A model generated the notes under the pieces. The model ran no database searches. It had not been told where the DNA came from and saw only the letters and a program-made list of their open reading frames with translations. The translations under genes and the position numbers were made by a program. From Thiogranum sp. (lineage in GTDB: Bacteria > Pseudomonadota > Gammaproteobacteria > DSM-19610), in the NCBI GenBank assembly GCA_030148805.1, contig JASBSS010000035.1, positions 248,001 through 312,000 on the forward strand: a stretch of 64,000 nucleotides of DNA, in the 5' to 3' direction. Numbering within the stretch: position 1 is the stretch's first letter; each line of letters starts with the position of its first letter. Shown in pieces: positions 34,236-44,189 of this stretch.

Positions 34236-37148
34236 TCAGGCCTTCTTCCGGCCGGCGAAATACTTCAGCCAGCGCGTGCTTCGTTTTTCCCCGGGCTGGC
34301 CGGGCACGGTGTGCAGGGGTTCGAACTGCGGCGAGGACACCGCCGGTTCGTCGGCGGCGGCCGGGTAGATGCGCACATGGACGTCGTACCAGCCGGCCTG
34401 GCCGGTCACCGGGTCGGAGTTCGACAGGTGGGCACCGGCCTCGCAGGCGGGCAGCTCTTCGCTGATCACATGGTTGAGCAGAAAACCCTGCGTCGCCTCG
34501 TTGGCGTCGCGCTCCAGCCCCCAGGCGCCGGAGGCCTTGCCGATGGCGTTCCAGGTCCACACGGTGCCCGGTTCCACCGATTCGGAATAGCGGCACAGAC
34601 AACGCACTTTGCCGTGCATCGATTCCACCCACATCCAGGCGCCGTCCTCGATGCCGGCCTCGCGCGCGGTCTTGCTGTTCACATACAAATAGTTGTAGGT
34701 GTGAATTTGGCGCAACCAGGCGTTCTGCGAATCCCAGGAGTGGTACATCGCCATCGGGCGCTGGGTGATGGCGTTGAGCGGGTACTTGTGCAGGTCGGTG
34801 GCCTGCGATTCCAGCGGCTGCGAATAGAACGGCAGCGGATCGAAATGGGTTTCTATGCGCTTGCGCAGGCGCTCGGGCGGCTGTTTGCCGTCGGACTTGC
34901 CCTGCGCCGCCAGGCGGAATTTCTGCAGGACTTCCGAATAGATGTGGATGTTGATCGGCTCGGCATAGCGGGTCAGGCTGTGGCGCTTGGCCCATTCGAG
35001 GTAGCCCTGGTTCCAGTTGCGCATATATTGGTAGGACTTGGGCAGCTCGTAGTGGAACACGCAGTTGTTCTTTTCGTACATTTCCCACTGCTGCGGGTTG
35101 GGCTCGCCCTTCATGAACTTCTCGCCGCCCTTGCCGCGCCAGCCGGCGAGAAAGCCGATACCCGAGTCGGGCGCGGTCTCGTAGTTGATGACGAAGTCGG
35201 GGTAGTCGCGGAACTTGCGGCTGCCGTCGGCGTTGGTGAAGGCCGGCAGCTTCAGCCGCGAGCCCAGTTCGATCAGCACTTCCTGGAACGGCCGGCACTC
35301 GCCGGTTGGCGGTACCACCGGGATGCGCACCGAATCCACCGGTCCGTCGAATTCGGAAATGGGCCGGTCGAGCATCGACATGCAGTCGTGGCGCTCCAGA
35401 TAGGTCGTGTCGGGCAACACCAGATCGGCATAGGCCACCATCTCCGACTGGAAGGCGTCGGCGACGATCAGGAACGGAATCTTGTACTCGCCGTTCTCGT
35501 CCTTGTCGTTGAGCATCTTGCGCACTTCGGCGGTGTTCATCGACGAGTTCCAGGCCATGTTGGCCATGAAAATCAACAAGGTATCGATACGGTAGGGGTC
35601 GCCGCGCCAGGCGTTGGTGATGGCGTTGTGCATCATGCCGTGCACGGAGAGCGGGTACTCCCAGGAGAAGGCCTTGTCCAGGCGTACCGCTTCGCCCTGG
35701 TCGTCGACGAACAGATCGTCGGGGTCGGCCGGCCAGCCCAGCGGCATGCCGTTGAGCGGGGTGTTGGGCTGCACGTCATCCGGGCTGGTGGGCGTCTTGG
35801 CGCAGGGCGGAATCGGCCGCGGGAACGGGGCTTTGTGACGGAAGCCGCCGGGGCGGTCGATGGTGCCGAGAATGCTCATCAGGATGGACATGGCGCGAAT
35901 GGTCTGAAAACCGTTGGAGTGCGCCGCCAGTCCGCGCATGGCGTGGAAGGCCACCGGATTGCCGGTGACATGGTCGTGCTCCTTGCCCCAGACGTCGGTC
36001 CAGGAGATCGGCAGCTCGATTTTCTCGTCGCGCGCGGTGATGCCCATTTCGTGGGCCAGGCGCTTGATGGTCTCGGTCGGGATGCCGGTGATTTTGGACG
36101 CCCACTCGGCGGTGTACTGCTTGACGCGGTCGACCAGCAGCTGGAAGGCCGGTTTGACCGGGGTGCCGTCTTCCAGGGTGAAGTCGCCCAGCAGATAGGG
36201 GTCGGCGCCCTCGGTGTGCATGGAAATGGGTTTGTCCAGTTCCCGATCCCACCAGAGTTTGTTCTGGGGATCGAAGCAGCCTTCCTCGGGCGGCACCTCG
36301 AAGCGCACGAACATGCCGTATTCGCTGGAGTTCGGGTCCAGATTGACCAGTTCGGCGGCGTTGGAGTACTGCACCAGATAGTCGCGGTCGTACAGCCCCT
36401 GGCGGATGATCTCGTTGGTCAGGGCCAGGAACAGGGCGCCGTCGGTGCCCGGCTTGATCGGGATCCACTCGTCGGCGATGGCCGAGTAGCCGGTGCGCAC
36501 CGGGTTGATGGAAATGAACTTGCCGCCCTGGCGCTTGAACTTGGAAATCGCCATCTTCAGCGGATTGGAGTGGTGGTCCTCGGCGGTGCCGATCATCACG
36601 AACAGGCGCGCCCGGTCCAGGTCGGGACCGCCGAACTCCCAGAACGAGCCGCCGATGGTGTAGATCATGCCCGCGGCCATGTTGACCGAGCAGAAGCCGC
36701 CGTGGGCGGCGTAGTTGGGGGTGCCGTACTGGCGCGCGAACAAGCCGGTCATGGCCTGCATCTGGTCGCGGCCGGTGAACAGCGCGAACTTCTTCGGATC
36801 GGTGGCGCGGATATCCGCCAGGCGCTCTTCCAGCATGCCCAGCGCCTTGTCCCAGGAGATTTCCACGAACTCGTTGTCGCCGCGGTCGCTGCCGGGTTTG
36901 CGCAGCAGCGGCTTGGTCAGGCGCGCCGGCGAATACTGTTTCATGATGCCCGAGGACCCCTTGGCGCAGATCACGCCCTTGTTCAGGGGGTGGTCGGGAT
37001 TTCCCTGGATGTAGCGGACCTCGCCGTCGCGCAAGGTGACGCGGATGCCACAGCGGCAGGCGCACATGTAGCAGGTGGTGTTCTTGACTTCGATGCGGCT
37101 GTTTTCGTCGATCGACTTCGACAGCGGATCGTGCAGCGGACTGGACAT
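34236..37148 (-). CDS. soeA: SoeA, molybdopterin subunit of cytoplasmic sulfite dehydrogenase
   Basis: 970 residues of the DMSO-reductase superfamily. The N-terminus has no Tat signal and carries the [4Fe-4S] ligands C26, C29, C33 and a later Cys in GVICAKGSSG, so the enzyme is cytoplasmic. Moco-binding segments such as FTGRDQMQAMTGLFARQYGTPN and the C-terminal dinucleotide-binding stretch YLYVNSKTAREAGIEDG follow. The gene order soeA-B-C and proximity to sat/aprBA match the sulfite oxidation module of purple sulfur bacteria. Polysulfide or thiosulfate reductase activity is the alternative, but is less likely. Confidence 0.9.
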   Translation of the reverse strand: MSSPLHDPLSKSIDENSRIEVKNTTCYMCACRCGIRVTLRDGEVRYIQGNPDHPLNKGVICAKGSSGIMKQYSPARLTKPLLRKPGSDRGDNEFVEISWDKALGMLEERLADIRATDPKKFALFTGRDQMQAMTGLFARQYGTPNYAAHGGFCSVNMAAGMIYTIGGSFWEFGGPDLDRARLFVMIGTAEDHHSNPLKMAISKFKRQGGKFISINPVRTGYSAIADEWIPIKPGTDGALFLALTNEIIRQGLYDRDYLVQYSNAAELVNLDPNSSEYGMFVRFEVPPEEGCFDPQNKLWWDRELDKPISMHTEGADPYLLGDFTLEDGTPVKPAFQLLVDRVKQYTAEWASKITGIPTETIKRLAHEMGITARDEKIELPISWTDVWGKEHDHVTGNPVAFHAMRGLAAHSNGFQTIRAMSILMSILGTIDRPGGFRHKAPFPRPIPPCAKTPTSPDDVQPNTPLNGMPLGWPADPDDLFVDDQGEAVRLDKAFSWEYPLSVHGMMHNAITNAWRGDPYRIDTLLIFMANMAWNSSMNTAEVRKMLNDKDENGEYKIPFLIVADAFQSEMVAYADLVLPDTTYLERHDCMSMLDRPISEFDGPVDSVRIPVVPPTGECRPFQEVLIELGSRLKLPAFTNADGSRKFRDYPDFVINYETAPDSGIGFLAGWRGKGGEKFMKGEPNPQQWEMYEKNNCVFHYELPKSYQYMRNWNQGYLEWAKRHSLTRYAEPINIHIYSEVLQKFRLAAQGKSDGKQPPERLRKRIETHFDPLPFYSQPLESQATDLHKYPLNAITQRPMAMYHSWDSQNAWLRQIHTYNYLYVNSKTAREAGIEDGAWMWVESMHGKVRCLCRYSESVEPGTVWTWNAIGKASGAWGLERDANEATQGFLLNHVISEELPACEAGAHLSNSDPVTGQAGWYDVHVRIYPAAADEPAVSSPQFEPLHTVPGQPGEKRSTRWLKYFAGRKKA

Positions 37149-37483
37149 AAGGCAATGATCTCTGTAGGCGTATGGCGACAGCCAAAAGGCCGAGTAATTT
37201 ACTCGACTATTTGCGGCGATGGCTAATAAGCGTTACTGAACGACGCATAAAATATCATAATATGCTAATATACTGCCGACGGTTTAAGCAAGTCAGAACA
37301 ATCGCTTGCGTATAGGTTATAGCATAAACAAAACAATAAGGTGGCTTTATGCTTGAGTAAATTAAACCTGCTGGATTTCCCCCGACACATCAGTAAGGTA
37401 ACACCCCCTGCGGGGCGCCGTTGTCGGCGGCAGGCCCGGCGCATAATTCTTTTAAAGATAAAGTCAGGTTGTTAAGGAGTCTC
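37149..37483. promoter_or_regulatory. Divergent soeABC / sat-aprBA control region
   Basis: A 335-bp AT-rich gap between soeA and sat. It contains CATAATATG and other small palindromes at 37240-37275, an A/T-rich promoter-like stretch near 37300-37340, and two adjacent GC hairpins in the sat leader (CCCCCTGCGGGG at about 37404-37415, then GCCGTTGTCGGC at about 37417-37430). AAGGAG at 37474-37479 is the sat ribosome site. No operator could be assigned. Confidence 0.5.
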
Positions 37484-38701
37484 ATGTCCAGTCTTGTGAA
37501 GCCGCACGGTGGCGGTGAGCTGAAGCCGCTACTGCTCGAGGGCGACGCGCTGAGCGCGGAAAAGCAGCGCGCAGCCGGGTTGCCACGCATAACCATCTCG
37601 TCGCGCGAAGCCGGCGACATCATTATGATGGGGATTGGCGGTTTCACGCCCCTGGAAGGTTTCATGACCCACGCCGACTGGGAAGGCGTGTGCGACGGCA
37701 TGAAAATGGCCAACGGCCTGTTCTGGCCCATCCCCGTGACCCTTTCCACCGATCAGGCGACCGCCGAGGGGATCAAGGAGGGCGACAGCGTCGCGCTCTA
37801 CGACAGCGAGCGCGATGAAGTGCTGGCCACCATGACGGTCACCGAGAAATACAGCATCGACAAGAACTACGAGTGCATGATGGTCTACAAGACCACCGAT
37901 TTGGAGCACCCGGGGGTCAAGATGGTGATGGAGCAGGGCGAGGTCAACCTGGCCGGGCCGATCAAGGTGCTGTCCCAGGGCGGTTTCCCCGAGCAGTACG
38001 GTGATCAGTTCATGACCCCCGCCCAGACCCGCGCCGAGTTTGAAAAGCGCGGCTGGAAAACCATCGCCGCCTTCCAGACGCGCAATCCGATGCACCGCTC
38101 GCACGAATACCTGGCGAAGATCGCCATCGAGACGCTCGACGGGGTCTTGATCCACTCGCTGTTGGGCAAGCTCAAACCCGGCGATATCCCCGCCGACGTG
38201 CGCAGCAACGCCATCGGCACCCTGATAAAGAACTATTTTTCCGACAATACCGTGATCCAGGCAGGGTATCCGCTGGACATGCGCTATGCGGGGCCGCGCG
38301 AGGCGTTGTTGCACGCGTTGTTCCGGCAGAATTACGGTTGCTCGCACCAGATCGTCGGTCGCGATCACGCCGGTGTGGGCGATTATTACGGCCCCTTCGA
38401 TGCGCACCACATCTTCGACGAGATTCCCGCCGACGCGCTGGAAACCGAGCCGTTGAAGATCGACTGGACCTTCTGGTGCAACAAGTGCGACGGCATGGCG
38501 TCGATGAAGACCTGCCCGCACGAAGGCTCCGATCGCATTCTGTTGTCCGGTACCAAGTTGCGCAAGGCGCTGTCCGAAGGCGAAGAGGTTTCGGACAAGT
38601 TCTCGCGCCCCGAGGTCCTGGAAATCCTGCGTGCCTACTACGGCAGCCTGAAGGACGAGGACAAAGTCGAAATAAAAATGTCCGGGCACTCGGCCAAGTA
38701 A
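37484..38701 (+). CDS. sat: Sat, dissimilatory sulfate adenylyltransferase
   Basis: 405 residues from the ATG at 37484 with AAGGAG just upstream. The active-site motif [11 protein letters not shown] (the T/QxRNPxHxxH of homo-oligomeric Sat) and [16 protein letters not shown] are visible, and the C-terminal zinc-like site has [15 protein letters not shown]. In sulfur oxidisers it runs toward ATP, releasing sulfate from APS made by AprBA. It is followed by aprB after 91 bp. Confidence 0.95.
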   Translation: MSSLVKPHGGGELKPLLLEGDALSAEKQRAAGLPRITISSREAGDIIMMGIGGFTPLEGFMTHADWEGVCDGMKMANGLFWPIPVTLSTDQATAEGIKEGDSVALYDSERDEVLATMTVTEKYSIDKNYECMMVYKTTDLEHPGVKMVMEQGEVNLAGPIKVLSQGGFPEQYGDQFMTPAQTRAEFEKRGWKTIAAFQTRNPMHRSHEYLAKIAIETLDGVLIHSLLGKLKPGDIPADVRSNAIGTLIKNYFSDNTVIQAGYPLDMRYAGPREALLHALFRQNYGCSHQIVGRDHAGVGDYYGPFDAHHIFDEIPADALETEPLKIDWTFWCNKCDGMASMKTCPHEGSDRILLSGTKLRKALSEGEEVSDKFSRPEVLEILRAYYGSLKDEDKVEIKMSGHSAK

Positions 38702-38792
38702 GCAACCAACACCAATCGACTCTAGAGACCGTTGGCGGGTAGCTGTCAGCGGATGATATATCACTGAAGCAAAGTAAAACGGAGATAAAACC

Positions 38793-39260
38793 ATGCCAAC
38801 ATTTGTGCGTACTGATAAGTGCGATGGCTGCAAGGGTCAGGACAAAACCGCCTGCATGTACATCTGCCCCCACGACCTGATGAAGCTCGACAAGGACGGC
38901 TCGGAAACCGGCCACGCCATGCGTGCCTTCAACCAGGAGCCGGAGCAGTGCTGGGAGTGCTACTCCTGCGTGAAGATCTGCCCGCAGCAGGCGATTGAAG
39001 CCCGTCATTACGCCGACATCGTGCCGCTGGGCGGTTCCGTGCAGCCGCTGCGTGGTTCCGACTCCATCATGTGGACCATCAAGTTCCGCAATGGCACCAT
39101 GAAGCGTTTCAAATTCCCCATCCGTACCACCCCGGAAGGTTCCATCGATCCGTACGCCGGCAAACCGGCCGCCGACATGGCGAAAATCGAGGATATCGGC
39201 TTTTTCAACCAGGAAAACGGTTTCCGCGCGGGTGATCGCAGCGAGCTGATCAAGCTGTAA
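38793..39260 (+). CDS. aprB: AprB, APS reductase beta subunit
   Basis: 155 residues with two [4Fe-4S] clusters: CDGCKGQDKTACMYICP in the first 25 residues (with the extra spacing typical of AprB) and CWECYSCVKICPQQAIE near residue 52. The C-terminal tail wraps AprA in known structures. It transfers electrons between AprA and the membrane partner. Located between sat and aprA, 44 bp before the latter. Confidence 0.96.
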   Translation: MPTFVRTDKCDGCKGQDKTACMYICPHDLMKLDKDGSETGHAMRAFNQEPEQCWECYSCVKICPQQAIEARHYADIVPLGGSVQPLRGSDSIMWTIKFRNGTMKRFKFPIRTTPEGSIDPYAGKPAADMAKIEDIGFFNQENGFRAGDRSELIKL

Positions 39261-39304
39261 GTCCCGGATAACAGATTCATTCAGTTTTTTAGAGGTAATT
39301 GCAA

Positions 39305-41287
39305 ATGGCAGGAGAATTCGGAAATCCTGAAGTCGTCGAAGAAGAAGTCGATATTCTTCTCATCGGCGGTGGTATGGCTTGCTGCGGCGCCGGTTTTGAA
39401 ATCATGCGCTGGGCCGAAGGGACCGACCTGAAAATCAAATTGGTGGACAAGGCCGCCATGGACCGTTCCGGCGCCGTGGCGCAGGGTCTGTCGGCCATCA
39501 ACACCTACATCGGCACCGAGCAGGATCCGGCCGACTACGCGCGCATGGTCTCCAACGACCTGATGGGCATCACCCGCGACGATCTGGCCTACGACCTGGG
39601 TCGCCACGTCGATGAATCGGTGCACCTGTTCGAGGAATGGGGTCTGCCGATCTGGAAGACCGACGAAAACGGCGAGCGCCACGACGGCTCCAAGGGCATG
39701 ACCCCGCTGAAAGATGGCGGCAAGCCCGTGCGTTCCGGTAAGTGGCAGATCATGATCAACGGCGAATCCTACAAGTGGATCGTCGCCGAAGCCGCCAAGA
39801 AGGCCCTGGGCGTGGACAACATCCAGGAGCGTATCTTCATCGTCAAGCTGGTCAACGACAAGAACGACAAGAACCGCATCGCCGGTGCCGTCGGTTTCTC
39901 CACCCGTGACCACAAGGTGTTCGTCTACAAGTTCAAGGCCTGCCTGCTGGCCGCCGGTGGCTGCGTCAACCTGTTCCGTCCCCGCTCCGTCGGTGAGGGC
40001 CAGGGCCGCGCCTGGTACCCGGTTTGGAACGCCGGTTCCACCTACGCCATGGCCGCCCAGGCCGGTGCCGAGCTGACCATGATGGAAAACCGCTTCGTGC
40101 CGACCCGCTTCAAGGACGGTTACGGCCCGGTGGGTGCCTGGTTCCTGCTGTTCAAATCCAAGGCCACCAACGCCTTCGGAGAAGTCTACATGGACCGCAA
40201 CAAGGACATGCTGGACGACTACCCGCCTTACGGCAAGGCGGCGGTGCCGGCTTCCTGCCTGCGCAACCACCTCATGCTCAAGGAGATGAAGGAAGGCCGC
40301 GGTCCGATCTACATGGATACCGTCACGGCGCTGGCCAATCTGCGCGAAACCCTGTCGCCGCGCGAAGTCAAGCACCTCGAGGCCGAGGCCTGGGAGGACT
40401 TCCTCGACATGTGCGTCGGTCAGTGCGGTATCTGGGTGGGCGAGAACATCGAGCCGGAGAAGAAGAACTCCGAGCTGATGCCGACCGAACCCTACCTGCT
40501 GGGTTCGCACTCCGGATGCTGCGGCATCTGGGTGTCGGGTCCGACCGATGTCGGCGCGCCGACCGACGAAGAGTTCGGCGATATCCCCGAGCACCTGCCC
40601 AAGGGCTGGAACTGGGGCTATCGCTCCATGACCACGGTCAAGGGTCTGTTCACCGCCGGTGACGGCGTGGGCGCCTCCGGTCACAAGTTCTCCTCGGGTT
40701 CGCACGCCGAAGGTCGCATGGCCGCCAAGGCCATGGTCAAGTACTGCCTCGACAACAAAGACCTGAAGCCGGAGCTGGACACCTCGGTGGAAGAGCTGGT
40801 GGCGGATATCTATCAGCCGGTGAAGACCTATCTGGAACACAAGGACTACACCACGGCCATCGACATCAACCCGCACTACATCACGCCCAAGATGCTGCAG
40901 TTCCGTCTGCAGAAGATCATGGACGAGTATGTCGCCGGTGTCGCCACCTACTACAGCACCAACGCCAAGATGCTGGAAGTGGCCGAAGAGAAGCTGACCA
41001 TGCTCAAGGAAGACGCCGCGAAGATGCGCGCCAAGGACCTGCACGAGCTGCTGCGTGCCTGGGAGAACTACCACCGCATCCTGACGGCCGAAGCCCACAT
41101 GAAGCACATCCAGTTCCGCGAGGAATCCCGCTACCCGGGCTTCTACTACCGCATGGACAAGAACTTCGTCGATGAGGAGAACTGGAAGTGTTTCGTCAAC
41201 TCGGTTTACGACAAGGACAGCCAGAGCTGGACCTGCTTCAAGCGCAAGCACGTCGACCTGGTCGACAAGAGCAAGCTGTTCAAGTAA
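39305..41287 (+). CDS. aprA: AprA, APS reductase alpha subunit
   Basis: 660 residues from the ATG at 39305 with GAGG about 12 nt upstream. The FAD-binding motif is VDILLIGGGMACCGAGFEIMRWAEG. DRSGAVAQGLSAINTY, the active-site region NRFVPTRFKDGYGPVGAWFL and the GCCGIWVSGPTDVGAP stretch are typical of AprA. It forms APS from sulfite and AMP when running oxidatively. No aprM or qmo genes are present in the window. Confidence 0.97.
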   Translation: MAGEFGNPEVVEEEVDILLIGGGMACCGAGFEIMRWAEGTDLKIKLVDKAAMDRSGAVAQGLSAINTYIGTEQDPADYARMVSNDLMGITRDDLAYDLGRHVDESVHLFEEWGLPIWKTDENGERHDGSKGMTPLKDGGKPVRSGKWQIMINGESYKWIVAEAAKKALGVDNIQERIFIVKLVNDKNDKNRIAGAVGFSTRDHKVFVYKFKACLLAAGGCVNLFRPRSVGEGQGRAWYPVWNAGSTYAMAAQAGAELTMMENRFVPTRFKDGYGPVGAWFLLFKSKATNAFGEVYMDRNKDMLDDYPPYGKAAVPASCLRNHLMLKEMKEGRGPIYMDTVTALANLRETLSPREVKHLEAEAWEDFLDMCVGQCGIWVGENIEPEKKNSELMPTEPYLLGSHSGCCGIWVSGPTDVGAPTDEEFGDIPEHLPKGWNWGYRSMTTVKGLFTAGDGVGASGHKFSSGSHAEGRMAAKAMVKYCLDNKDLKPELDTSVEELVADIYQPVKTYLEHKDYTTAIDINPHYITPKMLQFRLQKIMDEYVAGVATYYSTNAKMLEVAEEKLTMLKEDAAKMRAKDLHELLRAWENYHRILTAEAHMKHIQFREESRYPGFYYRMDKNFVDEENWKCFVNSVYDKDSQSWTCFKRKHVDLVDKSKLFK

Positions 41288-41323
41288 GTAAGTCGTTTAG
41301 TTAACAGTCGCTTGCAGACTGTG

Positions 41324-41361
41324 AAGTCCGGGTGCCGTCAGGTGCCCGGACTTTTCTTTTT
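41324..41361 (+). terminator. Rho-independent terminator after aprA
   Basis: AAGTCCGGG and CCCGGACTT plus inner pairs form a stem of about 13 bp with loop GTCA (41324-41353), followed directly by TTTCTTTTT. This is a textbook intrinsic terminator closing sat-aprBA. Confidence 0.92.
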
Positions 41362-41453
41362 GCGGCAAAGGCGGTCTTTTCCCTGTTATCAGTAGGAATA
41401 CCGACGGCCTTGCTACGTGCTACCCTAAAATTGTGCGCAACAGAGGTGATGAC

Positions 41454-42335
41454 ATGGCCGACGTGAAAATCGATATCAAGGAATCCCCTTTCGTCGAAAG
41501 CCCGGTGGTGCCGCAGCAGTTCGATGAAAACCATGTCATCAGTTTCAATTGCTACAAGGGCATCGAGTGCTTCAACGCCTGCTGCCGCAATATCGACATC
41601 ACCCTCACGCCCTACGATATCCTGCGCCTGAAAAAACGTCTGGGTCTCAGTTCGGGGGAATTCCTCAAGCGTTACACCTACCCGTTCGAGTTCAACAAGA
41701 ACAGTATCGCCGGCGTGAAAATGGAGCCCGTCGAGGGCGGTACCGAATGCCAGTTCATGACCGACGAAGGTTGCAGCGTGTACACCGACCGGCCCACGGC
41801 CTGCCGCTATTACCCGGTGGGTCTGCTGTCGACCCGCCGTGCCGACGAGAACGTCGACCGGATGTCGTACGCGATCGTGCGCGAGGACCACTGCAAGGGC
41901 CATCTGGAGCCGCGGGAAATCAGCATCCGGGATTACCGCAAGGAGCAGGGGCTGGAGGACTACGACGATCACGGCCGTGGTTGGCGCCAGCTGGTGTTGA
42001 AAATGAAATCCGCGGGTCCGGCGATCGGCACGCCCTCGCGCGCCAGCCTGCAGTTCTTCTTCATGGCCTGCTACGACCTCGATCGTTTCCGCGAATTCAT
42101 CAAGAGCGAGGGTTTCAACGCGACCTTCGTCATCGACGAGGCCACGCGCGAGTCGCTCCTGCAAGATGACCTCGCGTTGCTCAAGTTCGGTGAACGCATG
42201 GTCCGCCAGATCATGTTCGGCGAGGAAAGCATCGAAAGAAGAGCCGATGCCTTGCACGCCTTGGCCCAACGGCGCGAGGAACAGCGCCGCCTGCGCGAGG
42301 AGCTCGAAGGCGACGATATCGCCCCCGAGGCCTAG
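41454..42335 (+). CDS. YkgJ-type cysteine-cluster protein
   Basis: 293 residues from the ATG at 41454, with GAGG upstream. The N-terminal part contains the PF03692 cysteine pattern: C in SFNCYKGIECFNACC, then CQFMTDEGCSVYTDRPTACRYYP, a putative Zn/Fe-S-binding CxxxCxxCC-like cluster. The C-terminal half is charged and helical, ending in an Arg/Glu-rich tail. No function is established. It sits downstream of the apr terminator with its own likely promoter. Confidence 0.82.
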   Translation: MADVKIDIKESPFVESPVVPQQFDENHVISFNCYKGIECFNACCRNIDITLTPYDILRLKKRLGLSSGEFLKRYTYPFEFNKNSIAGVKMEPVEGGTECQFMTDEGCSVYTDRPTACRYYPVGLLSTRRADENVDRMSYAIVREDHCKGHLEPREISIRDYRKEQGLEDYDDHGRGWRQLVLKMKSAGPAIGTPSRASLQFFFMACYDLDRFREFIKSEGFNATFVIDEATRESLLQDDLALLKFGERMVRQIMFGEESIERRADALHALAQRREEQRRLREELEGDDIAPEA

Positions 42336-42341
42336 CTTCCG

Positions 42342-43289
42342 CTACCAGATTCCGCTCAACAGCGCGACGCCGTGCGCATTGTGGCGCATGGCCTCGTCCA
42401 GCATGTCGGTGCGCATTCCGCCCAGGGCGAACACGGGCATGGGAAGGCCCCGGCACAGCTCGCCGAAGGTCTCCCAACCCAAGGTCGCCGCGCCGGGGTG
42501 GGTGCGCGTCGGCAGCACCGGCGAGAGCACGGCAAAGTCGACGCCAAGGTTCGCGGCGTGCAGCAGCTCCTCGCGATCGTGGCAGGAGGCGGCGCACAGC
42601 GGGACCGACGGGCGCTCGCGGCAGCGCATCAGTTGCGCGCTTTGCAGGTGGATGCCGTCGACGCCGGCGATGAACTCATGGGCGCTGTTGAGCAACACCC
42701 GTGCGCCATAGTCGTGGGCCAGTGCACAGACCGCGCCGGCCAATTGCGCCAGCGCCGGGCCCGGCAGCGAAGGTTCGCGCAATTGCACCAGTCGCAAGCC
42801 CTTTTCCAGCGCGCCGCGCAGGCGCTGCAGGAATTCCTGTTCGCCAAACGCCGCTGCTTTGCTGATGGCATAGATCCGTGGCAGGGCCAATGCCCGCAGG
42901 ATCCCGTGATTGGCCTCCAGCAAGGGCGCGGCGGCGACGGCCCCCGGATTTTCCCACCGCAGTCGCTGGCCCTCGCGCCCCTGCGGGGTGCCGCGCCAGC
43001 GCGGGATTCGGAACAGATGCAGCCTGGCGGTGAAGCGGGAGTAGGCGTGCTCGCGGCTGATCCAGGGTTGCGCCTCGAGGGCGTCGACACCGAGTTCCTC
43101 GTGCAATTCCCGTTTCAGCGCCGCCACCCGCTCCTCGCCGGCTTCGATTTTGCCCCCCGGGAATTCCCAGAAACCGGCCGCGGGCTTGCCGGCGGGGCGT
43201 TGTGCCAGCAATACCCGGCCGTCGGGACGTTGGAGCACGCCGACGGCGACATCGAGGGTCGGGGTGGGGTTGTCGCTACGCTGGGGCAT
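42342..43289 (-). CDS. Nudix hydrolase fused to ThiE-like domain
   Basis: 315 residues. The N-terminal Nudix domain (about 1-130) begins VAVGVLQRPDGRVLLAQRP and has the box GGKIEAGEERVAALKRELHEELG, as in MutT. The C-terminal domain (about 140-315) resembles thiamine-phosphate synthase (LVQLREPSLPG, GVDGIHLQSAQL, FAVLSPVLPTRTHPGAATLGW). Such MutT-ThiE fusions are common in Gammaproteobacteria; thiamine synthesis by this domain is doubtful. The gene converges with the YkgJ-type gene. Confidence 0.92.
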   Translation of the reverse strand: MPQRSDNPTPTLDVAVGVLQRPDGRVLLAQRPAGKPAAGFWEFPGGKIEAGEERVAALKRELHEELGVDALEAQPWISREHAYSRFTARLHLFRIPRWRGTPQGREGQRLRWENPGAVAAAPLLEANHGILRALALPRIYAISKAAAFGEQEFLQRLRGALEKGLRLVQLREPSLPGPALAQLAGAVCALAHDYGARVLLNSAHEFIAGVDGIHLQSAQLMRCRERPSVPLCAASCHDREELLHAANLGVDFAVLSPVLPTRTHPGAATLGWETFGELCRGLPMPVFALGGMRTDMLDEAMRHNAHGVALLSGIW

Positions 43290-43373
43290 GGTCTGTCTGG
43301 CCTTTGGGGTGGGGGGCTCAGGGTACGGCGTAAACGATGCCGAGTATAGCGGCCGGCGACGCCGGGTCCAGCT

Positions 43374-43389
43374 ATAGATTACAATCTAT
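43374..43389. promoter_or_regulatory. Palindrome ATAGA-N6-TCTAT upstream of csoS1D
   Basis: ATAGATTACAATCTAT has 7-bp perfect arms (ATAGATT/AATCTAT) around AC. The same ATAGA-N6-TCTAT outline occurs before cbbL (44785-44800) and, with one mismatch, before dabB (60853-60868). An inverted repeat of this size suits a LysR-type regulator such as CbbR, though the T-N11-A form is not exact. It lies in the 283-bp gap between the Nudix/ThiE gene and csoS1D. Confidence 0.45.
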
Positions 43390-43572
43390 CATTGGTCGTT
43401 ATATGACTTATTGGTATCGAAGTTTCCTCTTGTTTTAAGCTTCGCCTTTAATTGATAGCGGCCGGTCTGCGGTTGGCCGGGGTATTCGGGTGCACATGTC
43501 CTGACGGACGCCGGGGCAGCCGCGGGCCTCGTGACCGCGGCTTCGCGTCCAGCCACCGGTGACCCTACAGGC

Positions 43573-44187
43573 ATGGTAAAGCTCAGAACCTACGTGTACA
43601 TCGACTCGCTGCAGCCGCAACTGGCGGAGCTGATGGCGTCGGTGTCGCAGGGCTTTCCCCCGGTGCCGGGGGATTCGTGCCTGTGGGTGGAGGTCGCCCC
43701 GGGCATGGCCATCCACCGGGTGACGGACATCGCGCTGAAAGCCACCCAGGTGAAGTTGACCCAGCAGGTGGTGGAGCGCGCCTTCGGTTCGATGGTGATC
43801 CATCATCGCGACCAGAGCGACGTGCGCGAGGCCGGACGCATTCTGCTCTCGCGTCTGGGCGCCGAACTGGGCGATCGCGAGCAGTGTAGCGTGGCATGGC
43901 AGGAGATCATTCGCGGCATGAGTTCAGATCACACCGTACTGATCAACCGGCAGCACCGCGGCGGCTCCATGATGCTGCCAGGCGAGAGCATGTTCATTCT
44001 CGAGACCGAGCCGGCCGGTTATATCGTCTACGCGGCCAACCAGGCCGAAAAAGCGGCCAATATCACCTTGATCGACGTACGCGCGGTGGGCGCGTTCGGT
44101 CGTCTGACCCTGTCCGGGCGCGAGGCCGACGTCGAGGAAGCGGCCGCCGCCGCCATCAGCGCGGTGCAGAATCCGCCCGGGACCTGA
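43573..44187 (+). CDS. csoS1D: CsoS1D-like tandem-BMC carboxysome shell protein
   Basis: 204 residues from the ATG at 43573. Two BMC-like halves are present; the second ([47 protein letters not shown]) is a clear BMC fold, and the first carries [12 protein letters not shown] with Glu68-Arg69 equivalent to the gating Glu-Arg pair of CsoS1D. Such trimers stack to form a shell pore that can open or close. It precedes the Rubisco operon here, as in Prochlorococcus, rather than following it as in Halothiobacillus. Confidence 0.88.
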   Translation: MVKLRTYVYIDSLQPQLAELMASVSQGFPPVPGDSCLWVEVAPGMAIHRVTDIALKATQVKLTQQVVERAFGSMVIHHRDQSDVREAGRILLSRLGAELGDREQCSVAWQEIIRGMSSDHTVLINRQHRGGSMMLPGESMFILETEPAGYIVYAANQAEKAANITLIDVRAVGAFGRLTLSGREADVEEAAAAAISAVQNPPGT

Positions 44188-44189
44188 GC

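Noticed and set aside
33351-37226. 1291-codon open frame on the plus strand
   Set aside because: It runs antisense through soeB and soeA, whose proteins carry intact Fe-S and molybdopterin motifs. The antisense product is a His/Val/Gly-rich composition typical of GC-driven shadow frames.
39281-41251. 656-codon open frame on the minus strand
   Set aside because: Antisense to aprA. It is open because of strong codon bias in aprA and has no recognisable domains.
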